This document shows positions 53,538 to 60,679 of a stretch of 64,000 nucleotides of DNA, one piece after another. The position numbers were made by a program, and so were the translations under genes. The DNA is from Paenibacillus foliorum. Its GTDB lineage: Bacteria > Bacillota > Bacilli > Paenibacillales > NBRC-103111. The DNA is taken from contig NZ_WHOD01000087.1 of assembly GCF_013141765.1 (NCBI RefSeq), forward strand, positions 248,001-312,000. Direction: 5' to 3'. The notes beneath the pieces are model-generated. The model was not told the origin of the DNA, searched no databases, and was given only the letters and a program-made list of their open reading frames with translations. How positions within the stretch are numbered: position 1 is the stretch's first letter; the number at the start of each line of letters is the position of its first letter.

Positions 53538-54479
53538 ATGCGTCAGCTTAAACTTGCCGTACTCGGTATGGTAGATGGCAATGGGCATCCTTATTCCTGG
53601 AGTGCCATATTTAATGGGTATAACCCGCAAATCATGGAGGAATGCCCGTATCCGGGCATTCCGCGATATCTAGAGAAGGAGCCCAAGGAGAAGCTGCAAA
53701 TTCCCGGTGCCTGTATTACTCACATTTGGACGGATAAGCGAGAGGAGGCTGAGCATGTTGCCCAATGTTCGCTGATTCCAAATGTAGTAGAACGACCTGA
53801 GGATGTGATCGGGCAGGTGGATGGCGTATTGATCACCACCGATATCGGATTTGAGCATGTAGAGCGCTGCCGCCCCTTTGTTGAAGCTGGGGTGCCGGTG
53901 TTTGTCGATAAGCCATTGACCGACAATGAGTGTGATCTCAAGCAATTTTCCCGCTGGGTACGTGACGGAGCGAGGATAATGTCCTCAAGCTGTATGCGTT
54001 ATTGCAAAGAATTTATGCCTTATCGCGCTTCCATTCATGAGTTAGGAGAGCTTCGCTTTTCCAGTGTAACCACCTTTAAAAGCTGGGAAAGATACGGGAT
54101 TCACGCATTGGAGTCCATCTATCCTATTCTTGGTCCCGGATTTATTTCCGCTCAGAACAGCGGAACCAAAGAGCGGAATATTGTATTGTTCAAGCATCGG
54201 ATTCATGGCGATGTGGTTGTAGCGGCAATTGAAGATATGTATGGTGCGTTCGGACTGCTCCAGCTTTGTGGAACGAAAGGTAATGCTGCTGCGGCGCTGC
54301 AGGATACCTTCTATTCCTTCAAAGCTCAGCTGGAGGCATTTGTCAGTTATTTGCAAACGGGAGAGCTTCCGTTTCCTTTCAGCGAAACGGAAGAGCTGAT
54401 GCGAATGCTCATCGCAGGAACACGTAGCCGTGAGGAGGGCGGCAGGGTTGTTATGCTGGAGGAGATTACAGCGGATTGA
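53538..54479 (+). CDS. Atypical Gfo/Idh/MocA family oxidoreductase
   Basis: 313 aa. The usual GxGxxG is replaced by VLGMVDGNGHPYSW, with an extended loop IFNGYNPQIMEECPYPGIPR inserted in the Rossmann fold. DKP in FVDKPLTDNE stands for EKP, and SSCMRYCKEF replaces the common GFxxRF. The overall domain order is retained. Members with this signature are little studied; oxidation of a sugar or cyclitol is the general expectation. ATG 53538 follows AAGGAGGG. Confidence 0.8.
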   Translation: MRQLKLAVLGMVDGNGHPYSWSAIFNGYNPQIMEECPYPGIPRYLEKEPKEKLQIPGACITHIWTDKREEAEHVAQCSLIPNVVERPEDVIGQVDGVLITTDIGFEHVERCRPFVEAGVPVFVDKPLTDNECDLKQFSRWVRDGARIMSSSCMRYCKEFMPYRASIHELGELRFSSVTTFKSWERYGIHALESIYPILGPGFISAQNSGTKERNIVLFKHRIHGDVVVAAIEDMYGAFGLLQLCGTKGNAAAALQDTFYSFKAQLEAFVSYLQTGELPFPFSETEELMRMLIAGTRSREEGGRVVMLEEITAD

Positions 54480-54519
54480 TCCGGGTTCTGAATTTTAATG
54501 AGTTGAAGGGGGTATTGGA

Positions 54520-55350
54520 TTGAGCAACCAACAGGCTATGAGGCCGAGCAGAGTGCTGCGCAAGCTGCGCAGCGGACAAACGGCAATCGCGTTAAAGTTG
54601 AACTTAGCTGATCCGAGAATATCGGAGATGGCGGCAAGATTTTCCGGTGTGGACTGCTTATGGACGGATATGGAGCATGTCCCTAATGATTTTTCCGTTG
54701 TTGAGCGGCAGATATGGGCTGCCAAAGCTTATGATGTGGATGTGCTTGTTCGGGTGGCAAGAGGCAGCTACAGCGATATGATCCGCCCGCTTGAGATGGA
54801 TGCTGCAGGAATTATGGTCCCGCATATTATGAATTTGGCTGATGCCAAGCAGGTCATCCATTATACGAAGTTTCATCCTGTCGGCAGAAGGCCGCTGGAC
54901 GGGGGAAATGCGGATGGGGCTTACTGTAATCTGGATTTGGCTGAATATATGAAGCAAGCGAATGATCAAAGATTCAACGTGCTGCAGATTGAAGATCCCG
55001 AGCCGCTCCCCGAGCTGGAAGCCATTATCGCCCTGCCCGGCTTGGATATGATCTTCTTTGGTCCGGGAGATTTCAGTCAAGGGATCGGCGCGCCGGGCGA
55101 GTGGGATCAACCGCAGCTTAAGGAAACACGCGAGAACATCGCGCGACTGGCTCAGAAGCATGGGAAATATGCAGGCACCGTAGGAAGTATAGCCAATTTG
55201 AATGATTTGACCGCTATGGGCTATCGCTTTATCAGTGTAGGTGCGGATGCGGTCGGCTTCAGTCAGTATTTGAGCGGTATTGCAAAAGGGATCTCACACA
55301 GTACTGAATCCGTGTCCGCTGATTCGATATACGGTTCCACTACAAGCTAA
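54520..55350 (+). CDS. HpcH/HpaI-family class II pyruvate aldolase
   Basis: 276-aa divalent-metal aldolase. LWTDMEH corresponds to the WxDxEH signature, RVARGSYSDMIRPLEMDAAGIMVPHI to the substrate Arg region (split here as RVARGSY and DAAGIMVPHI), and metal ligands lie in LQIEDPE and FFGPGDFSQGIG. The family cleaves 2-keto-4-hydroxy acids into pyruvate and an aldehyde. Start is TTG 54520, 7 bases after AAGGGGG. Together with the DapA/NanA-type enzyme it gives the cluster two mechanistically different aldolases. Confidence 0.9.
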   Translation: MSNQQAMRPSRVLRKLRSGQTAIALKLNLADPRISEMAARFSGVDCLWTDMEHVPNDFSVVERQIWAAKAYDVDVLVRVARGSYSDMIRPLEMDAAGIMVPHIMNLADAKQVIHYTKFHPVGRRPLDGGNADGAYCNLDLAEYMKQANDQRFNVLQIEDPEPLPELEAIIALPGLDMIFFGPGDFSQGIGAPGEWDQPQLKETRENIARLAQKHGKYAGTVGSIANLNDLTAMGYRFISVGADAVGFSQYLSGIAKGISHSTESVSADSIYGSTTS

Positions 55351-55369
55351 TGGAAATGAGGGAGAACCG

Positions 55370-56161
55370 GTGTACAAAGAGCTGTTCGATTTACACAATA
55401 AAAGCGTAGTTATCACCGGAGGATCAGGCTTCTTGGGTTCCGCTCTAGTCGAAGCACTGCTTGAATTCGGCGCAGAGGTTACGATCGCGGATATTGCTTG
55501 CCGTTCCAGCCCTGCTCTGGAACAAGAGGCTCAAGAAGGGCGGCTGAGGCATCTCCTATGCGATTTATCAAGCACCGAATCGATCCGCGAAATGCTGCGT
55601 CTTCATGATCAAGCGAGCGGCAAGCTGGACGTTCTGATCAACTGCGCTACCTACGGAGCCGGATATGGCAAGGGGGCAGAGCTTGAATTTATGACCGATG
55701 AGGTATGGAATATGGGCTTGGACGGCGCTGCGGGTACAGCCTTCCGCTGCACGAGGGAGGCGATTGCTTACATGAGGCGAAGCGGTGGCGGCTCGATAAT
55801 TAATTTCGCCTCTATGTATGGAGTCGTCTCACCCGATCCGTCCATTTATGGGGACAGTGGAGCTAATAATCCTCCCAACTACGGCGCTGGTAAAGCCGCT
55901 GTCGTTCAACTGACCAAGTATAGCGCTGCACATTTAGCGAAATATGGTATCCGCTGCAACAGCATATCACCCGGCCCCTTTCCAAATACGGCGGTGAGCG
56001 AAAATGCTGCTTTTCTGGAGAGGCTCTCCGCGAAGACGATGCTGGGCAGACCTGGGAAGCCGCGTGAGGTGGCTGGAGCCGTGCTTCTGCTCGCGTCAGA
56101 CGCATCTAGCTATATGACAGGCGCAAACCTGATGGTTGACGGAGGCTGGACCGCTTGGTAA
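55370..56161 (+). CDS. Short-chain dehydrogenase/reductase (SDR)
   Basis: 263-aa SDR. ITGGSGFLGSALV near residues 15-27, DVLINCATYGAGYG in place of NNAG, Ser in NFASMYG, a loop with SPDPSIYGDSGANNPP, and catalytic Tyr/Lys in YGAGKAA. SYMTGANLMVDGGW ends the chain. Start GTG 55370 follows GAGGGAGA; upstream in-frame ATG codons lie inside the previous gene. Related to the SDRs at 44186 and 56322 by the pre-Tyr insertion. Confidence 0.87.
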   Translation: MYKELFDLHNKSVVITGGSGFLGSALVEALLEFGAEVTIADIACRSSPALEQEAQEGRLRHLLCDLSSTESIREMLRLHDQASGKLDVLINCATYGAGYGKGAELEFMTDEVWNMGLDGAAGTAFRCTREAIAYMRRSGGGSIINFASMYGVVSPDPSIYGDSGANNPPNYGAGKAAVVQLTKYSAAHLAKYGIRCNSISPGPFPNTAVSENAAFLERLSAKTMLGRPGKPREVAGAVLLLASDASSYMTGANLMVDGGWTAW

Positions 56162-56321
56162 CGAACGATCTAGTAACCATTTTCCGACAGAGGGAACAAA
56201 AGACCATCTTGCACTATCACATTGATTGAGATTGCTTGCAGCACTCTTTAGGGCGTTGAACATTTTACATTGATTAAATTTGACCCGTCAGAGCATTTGG
56301 TTCGAGAGGGAGGGAGATAAT

Positions 56322-57110
56322 TTGAATTCCCATGTGTTGAACAGCTTTTCATTAGCCGGTAAATCCGTCTTGATAACGGGAGGCGCCGGCTTATACGGTA
56401 GACAGATTGCAATTGCCTGCGCTCAAGCGGGAGGCGATGTTTTCATAACCTCACGAGAGGAATCGCGGTTTAAAGAAATTGAAGCTGATTTTTACAAGTT
56501 AGGCTTAAACGTTCAAGCCATTCAATTCGATCAAGAGCAATTAGACACCATAGCAGACATCCGGGAGAAAATGGAAGCTTTAGCCGGCAAATGCGATGTC
56601 CTCGTGAACAATGCAGTTGCGCGTACCATGTCCCATTTTAACAGCCCATTAGACGCATTCGCTCGTAGCATGGCCGTCAATGCAACTGGATTATTTGAGC
56701 TTACACGGGTCATCGGAGATTGGATGGCGGAAAAAGGTCGAGGGTCGATTATTAACATAGGCTCAATCCAGGGGATGGTCGGACCGGATCCAAGTCTGTA
56801 TGAGGGGCTGTCGAGTAATGGTATGATTCCCGATTATTTTTTTCACAAGGGAGGCATGATCAATTTTACCCGATTTATAGCCAGCTATTATGGCGCTAAG
56901 CAGGTTAGGTGCAACTGTATTTCTCCGGGCGGCTATCAAACGGAAAAAAATACTGCCGAGTTCGTTGAAAGGTATAATGCTAAAACCATGCTTGGACGCA
57001 TGGCTAAAGCGGACGATATTTGGGGGCCCATCGTCTTTCTTGCTTCCGATGCCTCTCTATATGTAACCGGAACGAATCTCCCTGTTGACGGGGGATATAC
57101 AGCCAAATGA
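56322..57110 (+). CDS. Short-chain dehydrogenase/reductase (SDR)
   Basis: 262-aa SDR, last gene of the cluster. ITGGAGLYGRQIA near residues 21-33, NNAVARTM for NNAG, Ser in NIGSIQG, insertion PDPSLYEGLSSNGMIP, catalytic YFFHKGG, and YVTGTNLPVDGGY. Start TTG 56322 lies 5 bases after AGGGAG. The 160-base gap before it is longer than others in the cluster and lacks an evident terminator, so it may have a promoter of its own; none is clear. Confidence 0.87.
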   Translation: MNSHVLNSFSLAGKSVLITGGAGLYGRQIAIACAQAGGDVFITSREESRFKEIEADFYKLGLNVQAIQFDQEQLDTIADIREKMEALAGKCDVLVNNAVARTMSHFNSPLDAFARSMAVNATGLFELTRVIGDWMAEKGRGSIINIGSIQGMVGPDPSLYEGLSSNGMIPDYFFHKGGMINFTRFIASYYGAKQVRCNCISPGGYQTEKNTAEFVERYNAKTMLGRMAKADDIWGPIVFLASDASLYVTGTNLPVDGGYTAK

Positions 57111-57236
57111 AATGGAAGAAAAAGAGATCATTTGAGTATATTAAGTCGCGGAGCTGTAGTATTTTTTGGGCGTACAGGCACTTATAGGCAGCGGCCCACA
57201 TATTATGTTACTAATCTCATCATGGGGGTGGCTGCT

Positions 57237-57938
57237 GTGCCAGGTTTCTTCACTGCTATAGCCTTATTTATAAAAGAATTAATGTTGTTGGTTTCTTACG
57301 TAAAAAACAATGCATTTCCACAACCGCTCGCCGAAGCTGAAGAAGAAAAGCATTTACGTCTAATGGCCGAAGGCAACCAGCATTCCCGTAATTTATTGAT
57401 TGAGCATAATTTACGGCTCGTGGCGCATATAGTCAAAAAATTCGACAATACAGGTGAGGATCTGGAGGATCTCATTTCAATTGGAACGATTGGGCTAATA
57501 AAAGCTATCGAATCGTTTTCACCAGATAAAGGAACCAAATTGGCTACTTTCGCTGCTCGCTGTATAGAAAATGAGATTCTGATGCACTTACGTTCTCTGA
57601 AGAAAACGCGTAAGGATGTTTCGCTGCATGACCCTATCGGTACGGATAAAGAAGGCAATGAGATTACATTGATTGACATTCTCGGAACGGAAGCCGATGA
57701 TGTTGTAGATAAAGTGCAGCTCAAAATCGAAAAATCGAAAATATACAGAAATTTGGATATTTTGGATGAGCGGGAGCGAGAGGTCGTAGTCGGGCGATTC
57801 GGGCTGGAGGCTGGGGGCGAGGAGCGGACTCAGCGGGAGATAGCTAAGGAGCTTGGGATTTCCCGCAGCTACGTATCAAGGATAGAGAAGCGGGCTCTGA
57901 TGAAGCTGTATCATGAGTTTTATAAGGTGAAGCGGTAA
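57237..57938 (+). CDS. sigK: Sporulation sigma factor SigK
   Basis: 233-aa sigma-70 family factor that directs late mother-cell transcription in sporulation. The N-terminus (VPGFFTAIALFIKELMLLVS) is the hydrophobic pro-sequence removed by SpoIVFB-type proteolysis; SYVKNNAFPQPL follows. Region 2 includes HNLRLVAHIVKKF and DLISIGTIGLIKAIE, region 4 ends EIAKELGISRSYVSRIEKRA. Start GTG 57237 follows GGGGGTGG and gives the usual pro-sequence; in-frame codons further upstream would add an atypical extension. The gene is intact, not split by a skin-like element. It stands apart functionally from the cluster upstream. Confidence 0.95.
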   Translation: MPGFFTAIALFIKELMLLVSYVKNNAFPQPLAEAEEEKHLRLMAEGNQHSRNLLIEHNLRLVAHIVKKFDNTGEDLEDLISIGTIGLIKAIESFSPDKGTKLATFAARCIENEILMHLRSLKKTRKDVSLHDPIGTDKEGNEITLIDILGTEADDVVDKVQLKIEKSKIYRNLDILDEREREVVVGRFGLEAGGEERTQREIAKELGISRSYVSRIEKRALMKLYHEFYKVKR

Positions 57939-57954
57939 TAGTAGTATGATGATG

Positions 57955-57980
57955 TGCAGCCTGCTCTGGAGTAGGCTGCA
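57955..57980 (+). terminator. Hairpin after sigK
   Basis: TGCAGCCT and AGGCTGCA form an 8-bp perfect stem with a ten-base loop. Only a scattered T-rich stretch follows, so it is a weak terminator at best. Confidence 0.5.
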
Positions 57981-58006
57981 TGACCTTTGTTAAAGGAGAT
58001 AAAATA

Positions 58007-58153
58007 ATGGACGAGCTAATAGACCTTGTTGAAGATAACATCTCACGTATGAAAGGGACGATAGAATATAACAAACAGTATTACAATTATCCATTTACAG
58101 GCGACTGTGATCATTACAATAAACTTATGCTCCTACATAACCGACTTGAGTGA
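58007..58153 (+). CDS. Small hypothetical protein, 48 aa
   Basis: Not recognised. ATG 58007 lies 8 bases after AAAGGAG, an excellent ribosome binding site, and the frame MDELIDLVEDNISRMK continues to TGA at 58151. It is acidic at the N-terminus, with Tyr-rich IEYNKQYYNYPF in the middle and HNRLE at the end, and is mostly helical in character. No signal peptide or membrane helix. The strong start and its position after sigK favour a real gene. Confidence 0.55.
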   Translation: MDELIDLVEDNISRMKGTIEYNKQYYNYPFTGDCDHYNKLMLLHNRLE

Positions 58154-58174
58154 TGGGAGTGTTTTCAGAAAATT

Positions 58175-58405
58175 TTGATTAAATTTAAAAATACTAGATG
58201 TAACCAGATTACTAAGAAAAGTTCAGATTTTGAGCAAATCATGCAGATTGAAACGAAAGGAGTACCAGGGTTTATTTCGGAAAGAACACAATATGAAATA
58301 CTTGAATATATGAGGAAATTAGAGTGGAAAATGGAAGAACTTCAGTGTGGAGAAAACATGAATCGAAATGAAGAAATTCGATGTTCTAAGGCTTTAGAAC
58401 GATAG
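58175..58405 (+). CDS. Small hypothetical protein, 76 aa
   Basis: Not recognised. Start TTG 58175 has a weak site (GGGAGTG) 14 bases upstream; ATG 58240 is an internal alternative without a site. The chain is Lys/Glu-rich and helical, with YEILEYMRKLEWKMEELQ suggesting a short coiled coil. It may be real, following the 48-aa gene by 21 bases, or a chance frame. Low certainty. Confidence 0.35.
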   Translation: MIKFKNTRCNQITKKSSDFEQIMQIETKGVPGFISERTQYEILEYMRKLEWKMEELQCGENMNRNEEIRCSKALER

Positions 58406-58512
58406 AGTTGCTCAACATAACGCCCGGAAAAACAGATTCCAAGCTAGCTCCCTAAGAGCTAATTCAAAAAAAGCCACTTGTGATGTATTTAGATGAAAAC
58501 GATAATAAGTCC

Positions 58513-58541
58513 AGCGACCGATGATTGCTCGGTCGCTTTTT
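58513..58541 (+). terminator. Rho-independent terminator before the RpiR locus
   Basis: AGCGACCG and CGGTCGCT form an 8-bp stem with a nine-base loop, followed by TTTT. Isolates the downstream regulator locus. Confidence 0.85.
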
Positions 58542-58574
58542 AGTGCTTTCTTTCATTGAGAAAAAACAAAAATT

Positions 58575-58602
58575 TTGCTGTATTTATAAATAAGAGTATG
58601 CT
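58575..58602 (+). promoter_or_regulatory. Candidate promoter of the RpiR locus
   Basis: TTGCTG (58575-58580) and TATGCT (58597-58602) with 16-base spacing; TATGAT at 58602-58607 is an alternative -10 with too long a spacer. Confidence 0.5.
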
Positions 58603-58610
58603 ATGATTGT

Positions 58611-58657
58611 GAAGAAATAAATTCTTCATAGTTAATTTATGAAGAAAATAATTCTTT
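58611..58657. promoter_or_regulatory. Two tandem palindromes, probable RpiR operators
   Basis: GAAGAAATAAATTCTTC (58611-58627) and GAAGAAAATAATTCTTT (58641-58657) share the same 17-bp architecture and are offset by 30 bp. They sit between the promoter and the start of the RpiR-type gene, a layout for autoregulation. Confidence 0.6.
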
Positions 58658-58670
58658 TGGTGGTGGGTGG

Positions 58671-59522
58671 GTGAAACAGTTAATATTTGAGGATTTATTA
58701 AAGGGGAAATATGATGGACTCTCTCCGGGTCAGAGAAAGGTCGCTGAATATATTCTGCAAAACCTGGAAAGGTGCAGTTACGGTACTTTGGCTAAAATAA
58801 GCAGGGACACGAATGTTAGTGAAACGACCGTAATCCGTTTGTCTTATGCGTTGGGATATAACAGTTTTTCAGAAATGCAAAATCATATTCGTGAGCAAAT
58901 TTTGGAGAATAATCATCAAACCGAGCATGATAAAGACATGGAATCAACCTATGAGAGCAATCTGTTTGCACAAATTCTTGAAAATGATATTAAAATTTTA
59001 AAACAAACTAAAAATCAGCTTGATTTGAATAATTTAGAAAACGTTATCAGTCGGATTATCGAAGCGGATAAAGTTGCGGTTGTCGGATTTCGTTCGTCAT
59101 ATTCGGCTGCAAGTTGGTTTGCCAGTACCCTGGGATATTTACGCGATAATGTCAGTCTTGTTCCAATGAACGGTGACATTTTTCAGACGCTGCTCAGCAT
59201 GACGGAGAACTCGGTTGTTCTTGCCATTTCGTTTCCCCGTTATGCCAAAGAAACCTATAAGTTTGTAAAGAGCGCCAAAGAGCAGGGGGCAACGATAATA
59301 TCGGTGACGGATAATAAACTTTCCCCTATTGGATGTATTTCCGACCTGACGCTGATAACGAATGCGAATAGGGATGAAACCGGATATAACTCCATATCTT
59401 CTGTGATCAGCCTTTTGAATCTCATTGTTGTTGGAGTCAGAACCAAAGAGAATATTCAAGTCAAAAAGCGTCTGCAAAAATTGGAGGAGTTTTACTCGAA
59501 CCACGACATTTTATTTGAATAA
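58671..59522 (+). CDS. MurR/RpiR-family transcriptional regulator
   Basis: 283 aa. N-terminal RpiR helix-turn-helix (about 1-80) with LSPGQRKVAEYIL and VSETTVIRLSYALGYNSFSE; C-terminal SIS phosphosugar-binding domain (about 120-260) with VGFRSSYSAASWFA and ISFPRYAKET. Start GTG 58671 follows GGTGGTGGG. Family members sense phosphorylated sugars or, in MurR, MurNAc-6-phosphate. Heads a locus with a peptidase and a peptide-type importer, so a murein- or amino-sugar-peptide-linked role is possible. Confidence 0.92.
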   Translation: MKQLIFEDLLKGKYDGLSPGQRKVAEYILQNLERCSYGTLAKISRDTNVSETTVIRLSYALGYNSFSEMQNHIREQILENNHQTEHDKDMESTYESNLFAQILENDIKILKQTKNQLDLNNLENVISRIIEADKVAVVGFRSSYSAASWFASTLGYLRDNVSLVPMNGDIFQTLLSMTENSVVLAISFPRYAKETYKFVKSAKEQGATIISVTDNKLSPIGCISDLTLITNANRDETGYNSISSVISLLNLIVVGVRTKENIQVKKRLQKLEEFYSNHDILFE

Positions 59523-59538
59523 ACCGGAAGGTGCCGAC

Positions 59539-60663
59539 ATGGATGAAGTTTTACAGTATCTGCAGAATAAGAAGCATCTAATTATGGAAGATCTTGAATT
59601 CTTGGTGTGTGCGGAGTCTCCTTCGCATAAAAAGGAAATGGTCGATCAATGCGGGGAAGTAATGAAAGCGCTTTTTCGAAGCCGTCTCGGATTGGAAGCT
59701 GAAGTGCTGCCCCAACAAACAACCGGCGATCATTTGCGTTTTACATACGGTTATGGAGATTCACAAATTTTGATACTTACCCATTTTGATACCGTGTGGG
59801 AAGCAGGCAGACTGAGTTTTCGGCTGGAAGGTAATAAAGCTTATGGTCCGGGCATTTTGGATATGAAGGCCGGAATCATCCAAGTAATATGGGCTGTCAA
59901 AGCATGCAAGGACTTAGGTGTTCCGATCCGTCACAAGATTGTATTTTTATGTACCAGTGACGAAGAGATAAGCAGCATAACATCACGTGACCTGATCGAA
60001 AAGGAAGCGATTCTTAGTCGGGTAGTTCTTGTTCCTGAACCGGCCGCCGCTCATACAGGCGCTTTGAAGACAGCCCGTAAGGGAGTGGGAAGATATACCA
60101 TAAAGATTAAAGGTATAGCATCTCATTCCGGAAATCATCATGACGATGGAATAAGCGCTGTTGAAGAAATGGCACATCAAATTTTGTATCTTCATTCGTT
60201 AACCAATTATTCCAAAGGAACCACAATTAATGTTGGTGTTGCCAATGGGGGTACTCGCGCTAATATAGTAGCCGATCAAGCTGAAATCCATGTTGATGCG
60301 CGCATGACAAGTAGGGAAGAAGCTGAACGGATATCCAGCCTTATCCATGGGATAAAGCCGCATCTAGTTGGGATCTCCTTATCCGTCCATGGAGGAATAA
60401 CTCGGCCGGTCATGGTGAGAACCGCCCAAACCGAACAATTGTTTCTGAAGGCAGCCTTATGCGGAGCAGAATTGGGTTTGGTTTTAGAAGAAACGGCGGC
60501 TGGGGGCGGTAGTGATGGCAGCTTTACGGCACAGCTTGGCATACCCACATTAGATGGCATTGGGGCGGTGGGAGAAGGCCCGCACGCCGAACATGAGCAT
60601 ATTTTGCTTAGCCAGCTTCCTGTGCGAACCGCACTTTTTGCAAAGCTTTTATCAAGATTATAG
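59539..60663 (+). CDS. M20 family metallopeptidase (carboxypeptidase G2-like)
   Basis: 374-aa cytoplasmic zinc peptidase. LTHFDTVW near residue 78 (first His and Asp), GPGILDMKAG near 109 (bridging Asp), TSDEEISS near 145 (catalytic Glu pair), EPAAA and the C-terminal AEHEHI His. The dimerisation domain occupies about 175-280 with KGIASHSGNHHDDG. TAAGGGSDGSF is typical of the G2/ArgE branch. Removes a C-terminal or N-acyl-linked amino acid. ATG 59539 follows GGAAGGTG, 16 bases after the regulator stop. Confidence 0.9.
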   Translation: MDEVLQYLQNKKHLIMEDLEFLVCAESPSHKKEMVDQCGEVMKALFRSRLGLEAEVLPQQTTGDHLRFTYGYGDSQILILTHFDTVWEAGRLSFRLEGNKAYGPGILDMKAGIIQVIWAVKACKDLGVPIRHKIVFLCTSDEEISSITSRDLIEKEAILSRVVLVPEPAAAHTGALKTARKGVGRYTIKIKGIASHSGNHHDDGISAVEEMAHQILYLHSLTNYSKGTTINVGVANGGTRANIVADQAEIHVDARMTSREEAERISSLIHGIKPHLVGISLSVHGGITRPVMVRTAQTEQLFLKAALCGAELGLVLEETAAGGGSDGSFTAQLGIPTLDGIGAVGEGPHAEHEHILLSQLPVRTALFAKLLSRL

Positions 60664-60679
60664 TCAGGGGGACATAAAA

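Noticed and set aside
56219..56281. Direct repeat ACATTGATT at 56219 and 56267 before the last SDR gene
   Set aside because: The 48-bp offset and AT-rich content make chance likely; no promoter elements accompany it.
57199..57206. SigE-type -10 (CATATTAT) ahead of sigK
   Set aside because: The -10 resembles consensus but no convincing -35 stands at the right spacing, so it is not reported as a promoter.
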